This document shows, in pieces, positions 10,550 to 20,190 of a DNA stretch of 64,000 nucleotides. Position 1 is the first letter of the stretch; each line of letters opens with the position of its first letter. The notes under the pieces were generated by a model. The model worked only from the letters and a program-made list of their open reading frames with translations. It made no database searches and had not been told where the DNA came from. The position numbers and the translations under genes were made by a program. Source of the stretch: Nageia nagi (taxonomy: Eukaryota > Pinophyta); assembly GCA_050084985.1 (NCBI GenBank), contig JBITNC010000001.1, positions 123,690,001 through 123,754,000 of the forward strand, given 5' to 3'.

Positions 10550-13350
10550 TAAGAATGTGAAAAATAATAAGCATGTGGTTCAATAAACAACATTATATGT
10601 TTAAGTTTTAACCAAGTAAATAATACATATTATTTTTAACACTAGAGATATGCTTGATTTGATTCACAAGTGCAAATGTTTTACAACTCAAATAATCCAT
10701 GCACCTATTTCTCATCTTAAAAACCATAGATGTATAGTGACATTATTGAAACTTATTTTCTTATCTAAAATTAGGCCTTCACTAGGATGCCCACACAAAA
10801 AGAGCCCAAGTACTACCAATCCTCAACTAGTTCACCTTAGTCAATTTTATACTTTCTCACAAGGAGAAGTACCTACTATTTTCTAGGATTATGATGTTTA
10901 TTGAATTGACCAAATTATTAATCTTGATTAGGTTTCAAGTTTTCCTCTTAGGTTATTAAGATAATCCTTGAATGAATGTACAAACATGAGGTATCACTAC
11001 ACACATGCTTGTCCAGCTATTGGAGTTATGTGTAGACCAACAAAGGATTTAGGGGCAATTGGGAAGTAAAACTTTTTACCATTTGGATTGTCAAACTTAA
11101 AGGTTCTAGTTTGCCTGTCCTCACCTCATAGCTCTTCAAAAAAGTCATGTTATGGAATGTACATGCAGATGTGTTCATTTTAGGAGTTTGCTCATATCAA
11201 TGTTTGCATTTTTATTTGCATAAGAAAATAAATCAAAATACAAAATATGAATTAAAAGAGCATAAAAAATCATCCATCCATAACATGGAACCTTAAGAGT
11301 CCAATGGGTTTTGTGTACTAACCCCTAGAGGACATCTTTACATAGGTCCATAAATTTGCACAAGTTAACTTTGCAAAAAAAAAAAAAATACTCATACATT
11401 AATTACATAATTTGCATAAGTTAACTTTGCATAAATAATAAATACTCAATATGCATTTTTAAGTTCATAGGCATGCATCTTAAAAAAAAAATTAACTTAA
11501 AAAATTAAGTCCTTAAGCATGCAATATTAACTTAACAAATAAGTTCTAAAAAACATACATTATGAGATTAAAAATTAAGTACTAAGCATGCATTTATTAA
11601 CTTTAACAAATAAGTATTAAGCATACATTTAACTTCAAATTTAAGTACTAAGAATAAGTACTAATCATAAGCATGCATTATTCAAAAATAGATAGATAAG
11701 CAATATTTTATCTAACATGCTATAGATAAAAGTTAAGTAAAGAATTATAAAATTTTCCCCCACTTTTACTTAAAATTTATCCTAAAGATAGCATGCTATT
11801 TACTAAAGAAAAAAATGCTAAGCATTAATGCCAACAATAAGCACTTTAAAAACTTAAATAATGTAATTATAGACATTAAAAAATGGCTACTTAAAAAAAA
11901 AAGTTGATTTTCTCCATTTAAACAAGTGTTTAATAAGCTATCATGCTCCTACTAGTACTTGATAGAAAAAAGTCAAATAATTTTAATACCATTTTACCCC
12001 AAGCACTCCAAGTAAAAATGAATGCATTTAGGTAAAAGGTGATGGCCACCCTTCCCTTACCAAGAAGGAGTATACGATGGTTTTGTAGGTGCATTTAGTG
12101 AAGGCAAATATGTTGCAAATAATCAACAAACAAATTAATGCATAAATAGCAACAAAAAAGCATTTATTTTAAACAAGTCAAGTCCTTAAGGAAAAAAAAG
12201 GAGGCCTTGCAGAGAAAAAAGTGAGGGGTGACTACACATGATAGAGGCTTTGTGAGTTACCAAAGGAGAGACTGGTGGAGCTCACAATGGAGGTGGAGGA
12301 GTGATGAGGCCATCGTGAGGCACCCACCGCATGTCGCTAAGGAGAAGAGAATCCCACATGAAGGGATATGACTGGGAAGCTAAGAGGGGAGGGATTAAAC
12401 TAGTTAATGGCTATGAGTGGTGGTGAAAGAGACCACGAGGGGTAGTAACGGCTTCGTTACATGTAAGAGGATGGCTATGTAGGCCTTTTAATAGCTCATT
12501 AGGGCTTTTCTACAAGCTATGGGTAAGAGAAAAACTAAATTAATTCATCTTTCCTACATGCATCGAGGGTTTTCAAAGGAATGCAAAGAAATGGTAGATA
12601 GGAGGGCAATCACATTGGTGGCCAATGGGAGGAGCAGTCATGCTAGTGGTGGATAGGAGGGAAATCATGAGGCACTTATGTGTTCATGGCATTGGAAGAG
12701 GTGGCGGTGATTAGAAGATTAATGAAAGGCATTGATCAACTTGTCAGCTTCTTTTCACATCAGCCAAGGTCATGGGGAGGTGGTGATAAAGTGGCTAAGT
12801 GAAGGTGGCCAAAACCTCCAAAAAAAAAAGGAGAGGGCTCCAACCACCAAAATTTATTTTTTACAAAGCATAATGTAATGTTAAAAATAATTCAACTTCC
12901 TTTAAATATATATTTTTTGTTAAAAAATTATTTTATTTCAATTGAATAAGTAAATGAATAAATAAATAATTGGTTCCCACCCCCTTTTTTTTATACAAAC
13001 CTTTTGATAAAAAAAATAAACCTCCAAACCAAATATATGCAAAATTAAAGCAATACAAATAACAATTTTAAACTTATAGATAACAATACAAAATATTAGT
13101 ATAAGTGAATAAAAAAATTACTTCACAATATATTGCTCTTTAAAATTTTTACCACATATATAAGAGAGAACTAACATAATACAAAATATGTTAGTAACAT
13201 TAGTTAAATATGCCAAAGAAGATAAAAAAATTAAGGAGATTATATGTAGGAGGTTATACCTTATCTTTAATTTTACCTCAATGATGATGAGATGAACACC
13301 AAGAAGAAGAGCTTCCACACCAAAAGGATGTAAAGAGGACATTTCAAGGT
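10550..13350 (-). other. Non-coding leader of C1 copy 1
   Basis: About 2.8 kb separate the primer-binding site from gag. It contains a stretch rich in C on the minus strand (about 12240-12830), an A+T-rich stretch with repeated words related to aagtactaagcatgcat (about 11400-11700), and a conserved block near 11270-11345. All three are also present, in the same order, in the leader of copy 2. No long frame is present. It may hold packaging or translation signals, but that is inference. Confidence 0.6.
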
Positions 13351-13362
13351 ACTCTAATACCA
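13351..13362 (-). other. Primer-binding site of C1 copy 1 (initiator tRNA-Met type)
   Basis: The minus-strand sequence TGGTATTAGAGT lies two bases inside the 5' LTR. The usual plant copia site, complementary to the 3' end of initiator tRNA-Met, is TGGTATCAGAGC, so two positions differ. Confidence 0.75.
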
Positions 13363-13364
13363 AA

Positions 13365-13861
13365 TGAGAGAATTGAACTATAAACTAACTCTATATCCCC
13401 AAGATCACATGAAAGCTCTCAATTCACATCTAACTAAAACACAAAGCAATCTCACAAAGATAACACAAGATGTAAGTGGCTCCTCCAACTAGGAGTACAT
13501 CCACTAACTAGATATTTACTTCAATCACAAATATAACTCTTTTACAATCCTCTTAATCTCAACTCCTATGCTCTTTCCTATAGCATAACTTTACTACACA
13601 ATTGGTGTGTAATCACAAAGAGGGAGCCTTCTATTTATAAGCCAATATCCCTCTTTGGATCACTATTTTATCTAATGTACAAAAATATGACATGCACATC
13701 CTTTTACCCAAGGGGCATGCTTATGACATGGAGTGTAGAACAAGTTACATTATAATATTCACTTAAATACTTATGGTGTAAAATGATACCCTTAAGTATT
13801 AATGAATTTACATAGAATATTATTACAAAACCTTTATAATAATTCATGATACATTCCAAGA
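13365..13861 (-). repeat. 5' LTR of C1 copy 1
   Basis: Direct repeat of 5357-5857. A TATA-like box (TTATAAATAG on the minus strand) is near 13631-13642. The outer end reads tccaaga on the plus strand where the partner has tccaaca, so the terminal CA/TG is mutated here. Confidence 0.8.
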
Positions 13862-14220
13862 CAAATCAAAGTAGGACCTAAGAAAATGAAAACTAAAGTT
13901 TATGTGATCGATAAGAGATTACCTTATAATTTTTTTCTTGGAAGACCATGGATCCATTCCATGGAAAAGTTTCTTCTACTCTTCATCAATGTTTAATGTT
14001 TAAAAATAAAGTACAAAATCATATAGTATATTCAAAAGATGATCCTAAGAGCATGTTTAGAAGAGTACAGGCTACCTTTGTTCCATATAACAAAATTATC
14101 AAGAAGGTTAAATACAAGAGTAAATTCCAAGAATGTAATGTTGAAAAAATATTGATAGGATCATACAAGTTCAAAGATGAGGATGTCATAAAATCCATTA
14201 GAGAAAATGGATAGCCTAAG
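13862..14220 (+). pseudogene. Ty3/gypsy protease region, right half
   Basis: The plus-strand translation gives TKVYVIDKRLPYNFFLGRPWIH. This is the plant gypsy protease segment ending in the conserved LGRPWIH, followed in the next frame by VSSTLHQCLMFKN, equivalent to the family's AVPSTLHQ-(I/L)KF. A one-base shift separates the two around 13965. It continues the piece at 5263-5356 across the copia insertion. After about 14220 similarity fades. Confidence 0.65.
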
Positions 14221-15250
14221 AGGAAAGAAGAGCAATACCAATGCTCATCTAAGCATCAAGGATACTGTGAATGCATGAAAAAGAAGATAAAAAAGATTTA
14301 GTAGGTTTAATAAAGATACTTCATCATCCAAGATGATATAGATTGTTCTAACATAAAATAAAAACCTAATATTAAACGAAACATAATGAACGATAAAGAA
14401 ATGACATGCCAAAGTAAGCAATGATACGGTTCTCAATAAGCCTTTTGTTTCTAATTATTTAGGCCTTTGTAAGCATAAAGGTTCATATGAATGTGGTAAA
14501 CATAAGAAAGGAGTTGACTCCATTGTCATGGTACTAGATGCTCATCCAAATAGAGAACCTAAGGAATACCATCGAGTTGATCTTGAGAAGAATAATGATT
14601 CTACCTCTGGTACTTTAGATAGTTCAAGGTAATATGTTGGAGGATTTGATTCTAAAGATGAGATCATTTCCATTGTGGAGATCTCATATTTTCAAGGAAA
14701 ATAATGGAAGAGAAAAATATCCAAGCATACCAATACCAATGCTACCACTAGTGCTAGTGCCAGTGCTAGGAAAATAGACCTTAACCTGATTGTGAATCAC
14801 AATCCTTGCAAGTTCTACAATCCATAGATATGTTTGAGAATGATTATCCTATTCTAGATGTAATGGGATAATGAATGGAGTATCATAAGTATCATACCAA
14901 GAGAAAGGGAAACAAATTATTTTAATCTTATGCCTACTATGGGTATGAGGTTGAAACAATAGAAGATTCTTTCTGCTCCACTAAATCTCTTTTGATTTTG
15001 ATTAAAAAAAACATATTCTTTTTTACACCTTGCATTTCATGTAGTATAGACATGCATATCATATAGCATAGGACTAGATTCTCATGAAAAAATATTATAT
15101 TCTTCCTTTGTTGGTTAGGGTTATAATTGATCCAAAGATTTAGCTTCATTGGAAATTTGAGCTAGAGGTTTCCATGATAAAGACTTGATTCATGTGGGTG
15201 TTGAAGAATCTAGCATTTTAAATCAAGAGATATTAATGATATAGTTCTGC
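14221..15250 (+). other. Coding-like but unidentified, probably gypsy interdomain
   Basis: Plus-strand frames with few stops occur, for example around 14440-14640 (LGLCKHKGSYECGKHKKGVD, then VMVLDAHPNREPKEYHRVD). No domain is recognised. Position and orientation suggest the continuation of the gypsy element whose protease ends at 14220, but this cannot be shown. Confidence 0.35.
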
Positions 15251-15500
15251 CATCTGAGACTTAGTGATTGGTGACATAGTTCAACTATGTAATAATTAGT
15301 AACAAAGTTTGGAAACCTGAGACTTAGTGACTAGCAAAAGATTTCAACCACCTGAGGCTTAATGACTAGCAAAAGATTTCAAACACTTGAGGCTTAGCGA
15401 CTAGCGAAAAAGTCCAACCACACAAGCCTTAGTAACTAATAATAATGTTCAACCAACTGAGACTTAGCAACTAGCAATAGACTTAAACCACTCGAGATGA
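15250..15500. repeat. 35-bp minisatellite, about seven units
   Basis: The word ctgag(a/g)cttag recurs at 15317, 15352, 15387, 15422, 15457 and 15492, exactly 35 bp apart, with an earlier copy at 15254 and a divergent unit between 15254 and 15317. The consensus contains ctgagacttagtgactagc followed by aaaagattcaaccac. The period is not a multiple of three, so it is unlikely to be a protein repeat. Confidence 0.85.
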
Positions 15501-15714
15501 AGTGAGTTAGTGATGGAAAACAATTAGAACCTAACCTATTATGATAATACATTTAGAGATACAATTACCCAATCAATCACTTATGTATTCAACTAAACTA
15601 ATTACAACCAAGAATCATCCACCTTGTATTTTGAAGCATAGAAGGGAATGTGGAAGGAGGAAACATGGTGACAAGCATGAAAGCCATCAATCAATAATTA
15701 AAACTACTTGAATG

Positions 15715-16660
15715 GCCCCTAGAGCATGATACATAAGAATAGATAACTATTTCCAAGGTTGTAGATTCAATAGGAGCAAGAGTGAGCCCATTGTCTACAA
15801 TAAGAAATAAGGTATTGATATTTTACTTATATATTTATATGTGAATGATCTCATATTCATGGGAAACAATCCTAAATTGAATGATGAGTTTAAAAATAAG
15901 ATGATACAAGAATTTGAAATGAAAGAACTAGGCTTGATGCATTACTTTCTAGGAATGGAAGTACACCAAAATAGTGAGGAGGTATTCATTTGTCAATCAA
16001 AATATACCAAGGATACATTGAAAGGTTTGGGATAGATATGTGCAAGTATTTTGCTACACCAATTGCTTATGAAGAGCTGTTGTGTAAAGAATATGGAGCT
16101 AACAAAATAAGCAATATCAAGTTTAAGAGAATAGTGGGAAGTCTTATATTTTTTACTAATACAAGAGCTGATATATAGTATGTTATTTCATTGGTGGTAA
16201 GATTTATGAGTGATCCCTCCATTGTGCACTTGAAGGAAATGAAAATGATATTGAGGTATGTTAGAGGTACTACAAATTTTGGCATTAATTACTTATATTC
16301 AAGAAAGTTAGAATTATTTAGGTATAGTGATAGAGATTGGGGAAGTAATATTGATCATAGAAAGTTTACAAGTGGAAATTGCTTCTCACTTGGTTTAGAC
16401 CCAATGACATGGAGTTCTAAAAAATAAAGTACATTGGTATTATTTTCAATGAAGGCTAAGTATAAAGCACTTACTTCACCAGGAGCTCAATCCTTATGGC
16501 TTTTCAAAGTCTTGGAGGAGATTGGTTAGAGACAATGTGGACCTACATTACTTTTTTTTGATAAAACAAGTACCATTCACTTGGCATAAAACCTAGTCCA
16601 TCATGCTCTATTGAAACACATTGATTTGAAGTACCATTGATCCACATGAAACCATCATCA
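15715..16660 (+). pseudogene. Copia RT and RNase H fragment, separate lineage
   Basis: Plus-strand translation shows YVNDLIFMGNNPKL (catalytic YVDD box with the first D changed to N) at about 15838, then MKELGLMHYFLGMEV, the conserved M-DLG---YFLG-EV. Further on come QSKYTKD, a shift in frame, and the connection VGSLIFFTNTRADI. RNase H follows: MKMILRYVRGT near 16240, YSDRDWG near 16322, TWSSKK near 16410, and a decayed HIDLKYH tail near 16620. At least two frameshifts and several stops are present. No LTRs, gag or integrase were found nearby. The sequence differs clearly from families C1 and C2, so it is a third copia lineage. Confidence 0.75.
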
Positions 16661-17200
16661 TTTTGTTGTCCATTACCCCTAACAATGATTAGGGATATCA
16701 CTTTGAATTGCTACAACCATGGACCTCCTAGGATCTTATCATATTTTGGTCAAAAATTGGGCTCATGTTTGATTATTGCATATCTTCCTATGGATACTTA
16801 AAGACCATAATACCTTGATCATTATGTAAGATCTCTACATCATTCTAGCTTATGTCTATTTTAATTTTTTTTGGGAAATGGCTCACCTCTCATTTCAAAA
16901 AAATCAAGGACACAAGGGAATTAAATTTAGTCACAATTAATAAAAATTTAATCTTTTTTGTAAGTTAATAATACTTACTTCCTAATACTCTTGTTGATAT
17001 CTTTAGCATAAGGATTGAGGTCATATTTAAAAGCTAAAGGAAAGGAGTTCTAAGATAGGGTATATCTTCAAGTTGTGAGTTATTTATATTATATCATGGA
17101 TTCTAATTAGGAGCTTGATAATGTGGAATACTATAAAATCCAACATATTATATGCATAAATTTCAAATAGGATCATGGAATGAGAAATAATATTTCTAGG
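16661..17200. other. No feature seen
   Basis: A+T-rich sequence with no frame, repeat or recognisable element. It separates the copia fragment from the minus-strand LINE fragment. Confidence 0.4.
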
Positions 17201-17790
17201 TCAAATTGATCTTGAAAATATTTTAACCAACACCCTCTTAAGGTGGGCCAAGTTAGTGTCTTATTCTATGTACCCAAACTTCACATCCATAAAGAAGAGT
17301 TGAAGAGACAAATGTACGAAAAATTTTAATTTTTTCCATGATGATCCTAAAATTGGAGTTGAAAATATCATCTCTTAAGTGAGATAACTACAATATCATT
17401 GCTATTATTCAATCTATTATAAAAGTTTGGCATCAAGTTGAATGCAAGATATATGAAGAGAATAACTAATAGATGTATGAGGTGACTAATTTGAAAGGTT
17501 ATCCTAATAAATTAATGTGTATTTTAAGAGCATCTATTCTTGACATATTAAAGGATATCACCTTTATCATTTTAAAATTAACTTCAAGACCATGAGTGAT
17601 GGAGAACATACTTAAAGTTTCAATTTGATGTTGAAGATTGAAATATGTATGAGATATTAGAATAATGTCATTTGTAAAGAGAGAAATGAAGAAAAAGGAA
17701 TTACGCAAAAACTAACCTACTGTTTGGCCCAAGATGTTTGAGATTAGTTGTTAAATCTCAATAAAGCAACCTCTACTTAGGTCCATGAAG
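17200..17790 (-). pseudogene. LINE reverse transcriptase C-terminal fragment
   Basis: On the minus strand, LFTNDIILISHTYFNLQHQ (about 17625-17685) matches the catalytic box of non-LTR RTs, (F/L)ADD-(V/I)L-(A/S), with ADD changed to TND. It is followed by THGLEVNF--IKV, equivalent to the GL-VN--KTKV block. Further on (about 17265-17335) FRTFVSSTLLYGCEVW matches the post-RT segment of plant LINEs. It is a 5'-truncated, decayed copy without a visible poly(A)-type tail. It is distinct from the LINE at 48.9-50.9 kb. Confidence 0.6.
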
Positions 17791-18099
17791 AATACAAACT
17801 AGAGAATAAAATCTGAATAGTATTGAAGAGATTTGGTCTAATTTAGAAATAAGCATATTTAATATAAATTTTCTATATTTTTTTTCCAAAAATAATACAA
17901 TTCTTATTAAAATTTGCTTTATATTTATCATTGTATATACTTTGATATGTCCTACAATCCATGGGTGTAAAAGGAAGTAAAAATAGTTATCTTATTTCAT
18001 AAGAAATACCAAACATGATGTTGCATGTGAGGGTAATATAAAATACTATAAATGATGAAGTATTTGTTTGCTTGTTGAAGTGACTACCATGGAGTCTGA

Positions 18100-18480
18100 G
18101 GGTCCCTCTTTGAGAGAAAAGTTTTATGTATCCAAATAGTACTCAAGGAAAATTATTAATCAATTGTATTAATGATGAGAGCATTGATTAATGTTATCTT
18201 CCATGTGTCCTTAACTTGAACTTTGACTTGATGCTATTCATTTTTTACATCAATTTCTGAGAAAAAATTTACACCTTTAAGTTGATCTAATAGGTTGTTA
18301 ATGTGATGAAGTGGATATCATATTTTTATAGCAATCTTATTCAATACTCAAATATATATGCAAAGATGCTAAGGGCCAACCTTATGAACCATAAGAAAAA
18401 TTGGTAAAGAATAAAAGGGACATATATGGTTTGATGAAATATTTGGATATCAAGTCTTATATTTTATTATTTTAAATGAT
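18100..18480 (-). pseudogene. Ty3/gypsy reverse transcriptase fragment
   Basis: The minus strand encodes NLLDQLKGVNFFSEIDVKN (about 18235-18300), then HQVKVQVKDTWKI. These match the gypsy RT core (DLLDQL-GA-YFSKIDL-SGYHQ---...D-WKTAF), with the conserved SGY lost. Upstream, the segment LISKYFIKPYMSLL corresponds to the L---GFI-PS-SP motif. Several stops are present and no neighbouring domain was found. It is not the same family as the gypsy at 50.9-63.3 kb. Confidence 0.6.
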
Positions 18481-19284
18481 TAATTATTGATTATAGTGAG
18501 GTATTATAACCTAAATGCCATAAAAGATGTCACTCATTTTATACTTTTTGGCCAACTTTATAAAGACATTAGAAAAACTTATAATTATAACTTAATCCAT
18601 GAATTTTCAAATCAAAACAATCTAAACAACTTTGGCAATGTTGTAATGTAACTAAATTATATTAGAAACAAGCATCCAAATACGTAATTGATTTATATTT
18701 ATTTCTTGTAAAACTTTGATAGATCGTACAAATCATTGAGCTTAAAAGGACACAAAAAGATTTAACTTATCTTATCTTATATATTAAAACCAAGAACATA
18801 AATTATGTAATTGATTGTAGACAAGTATATTAAGATCTTAAAGAACATGTAAATAGGATTGCAATAATTTATTGATATTAGTATGAATAATGACTCTTGC
18901 TTGGGACTCATCATGTTATGGACTATGAAAATTAACATAAGTATCATCCTTAATTGATAACATTCTTATTTGTAACTACATTTGGAAATTTTGGTATTCT
19001 TACTATATATATCTGCCCAACAATCATGTAAACTTGTAGCTCGCCTTGCAAATCAAATGAAATTGTTTAGCTTTTTCATTTCAAAACTTTTCAATAGATC
19101 TTTTGCCATTTTCAGTATCTTCTGATGAGATTTTAGAGTTGATCTATTTATTAAAACTTTAAATTTGAATGACAAGTCTTATAAAATTATCATTAATAAG
19201 ATTTTGAAGTTAAAAAAGAACATATTGAATGAAAACATAATGAATTTTTTATATCAATTAAAAATTATTTTGAAAATTAGTCCA
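18481..19284. other. No feature seen
   Basis: A+T-rich sequence without frames, repeats or recognised motifs. Confidence 0.4.
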
Positions 19285-19411
19285 TGAGTTTTGTTCTATT
19301 GGTGGAGATGTTAAGTTTGAATATAAATACGCAGGTTTCAAGATTTGAAATGTTCATGGAATCGCTTGTGTATCATACCATATTAGATTCTTTAATCTAA
19401 TAAAAAATATT

Positions 19412-19443
<32 letters not shown>
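19285..19443 (+). mobile_element. tRNA-derived SINE-like unit with (TAA)n tail
   Basis: The segment ttgttctattggtggag at 19292-19308 resembles an RNA polymerase III A box (TAGCTCAATTGGTAGAG in tRNAs). A B-box-like aggtttcaagattt lies about 25 bp further on at 19333-19346. The unit ends in a clean TAA repeat, a typical SINE tail. Its B-box region aligns with that of the unit at 19630. Boxes are degenerate and no target duplication was established. Confidence 0.45.
19413..19443. repeat. (TAA)n microsatellite
   Basis: About ten uninterrupted TAA triplets. It serves as the apparent 3' tail of the SINE-like unit before it. Confidence 0.9.
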
Positions 19444-19447
<4 letters not shown>

Positions 19448-19873
19448 TGTTTAGCTAAGGGATTTTTTGCCCCTAACAATTTAATAGATTTTTGATAAGC
19501 CAAAAAAAAAATTCTAGTATTCTATTCAACATTTGAAGCATATTTGCAAAACTAATATGCAAAAATTGTTTTGTAAATCTCTATCAAGTATAAGTTAAAA
19601 TAAAAAATTGAAAGACTTGTTGTTGAACAAAATGATGGTGCAGTGGTTAGGGTATTGGACTTTGAAACAAGTGACTTGGTTCAAATCTTTGAAATGTCAT
19701 GAAGTTAATATAAAAAATAGTTTCATGAATCTTCTCATGCAAAATAGTTTCGAAATCTAGCTACAAGAAAAAAAATGACTAATAAAAATGACCAATAACA
19801 AAATACATGAATGTATCAAAAGGTGTTAGACATGTCAGGTTGTCGAGGGATGATAAATCCCTTAGCTAATAGC
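19444..19873. mobile_element. MITE-like unit with short terminal inverted repeats
   Basis: The 14-mer tagctaagggattt at 19452-19465 has its exact reverse complement at 19855-19868, and similarity extends imperfectly outwards to gag-t--t on both sides. The flanks share ataataatg (left flank inside the TAA run, right flank at 19874-19882), so a target duplication is possible but blurred by the microsatellite. The interior holds the SINE-like unit at 19630. There is no transposase. Superfamily cannot be assigned. Confidence 0.4.
19630..19790 (+). mobile_element. tRNA-derived SINE-like unit
   Basis: A good A box, tggtgcagtgg, lies at 19636-19646, and a good B box, ggttcaaatct, at 19678-19688. 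The spacing is like that in a tRNA gene. The sequence cannot fold as a full tRNA because acceptor-stem partners are missing. The body after the B box (repeated tttcatgaa/tttcgaaat words) resembles the neighbouring units. Confidence 0.6.
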
Positions 19874-20059
19874 TCCATAATAATGGAGTCATCTAGCTAG
19901 GGAACGTCTCACTCCCATTGCCAACCTCCAAATTCACGAAACTATTTTGTATATGCATATTCACAAAACTATTGATATATATTAGTTTCGCAAATATGCA
20001 CAAACAAACTAGTTTTACGAATGTTCAAAAAAAGGGCAAACAAACTAAATCCCAAATAT

Positions 20060-20190
20060 GTAGATTTGCTAAGCGACGTCAAATGATGTTTCTAAGATTC
20101 AAACCTAGGCCCATCATTTCAAATTCCAACATTTTAATCAATACACTAGTATTCCTCGTCAACAATAAGCCTTTCAATTTTTTTTTATTT
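20060..20190 (-). mobile_element. tRNA-derived SINE-like unit, minus strand
   Basis: On the minus strand a B box GGTTTGAATCT lies at 20095-20105, with an A-box-like AATACTAGTGTATTG about 40 bp upstream (20143-20157). The B box is convincing, the A box weak. It is the third such unit within 1 kb. Confidence 0.4.

Larger units (their letters stand above)
5357..13861 (-). mobile_element. Ty1/copia element, family C1 copy 1, complete but decayed
   Basis: Direct LTRs of about 501 and 497 bp bound the element. The order on the minus strand is 5' LTR (13365-13861), primer-binding site, long non-coding leader (10.55-13.35 kb), gag, zinc knuckle, protease, integrase, RT, RNase H, polypurine tract and 3' LTR (5357-5857). 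The LTRs start TGTTGGAATGTATAATGC and end in TCTCA. Flanking 5-mers are aaaat on the left and caaat on the right, a target duplication with one mismatch. It splits a gypsy protease. Every domain carries stops or frameshifts, so it cannot move on its own. It belongs to the same family as the element at 29541-43417. Confidence 0.85.

Noticed and set aside
19630-19700. tRNA gene
   Set aside because: A and B boxes are good, but the acceptor stem cannot be paired and the anticodon arm is not convincing; a SINE-like unit fits better.
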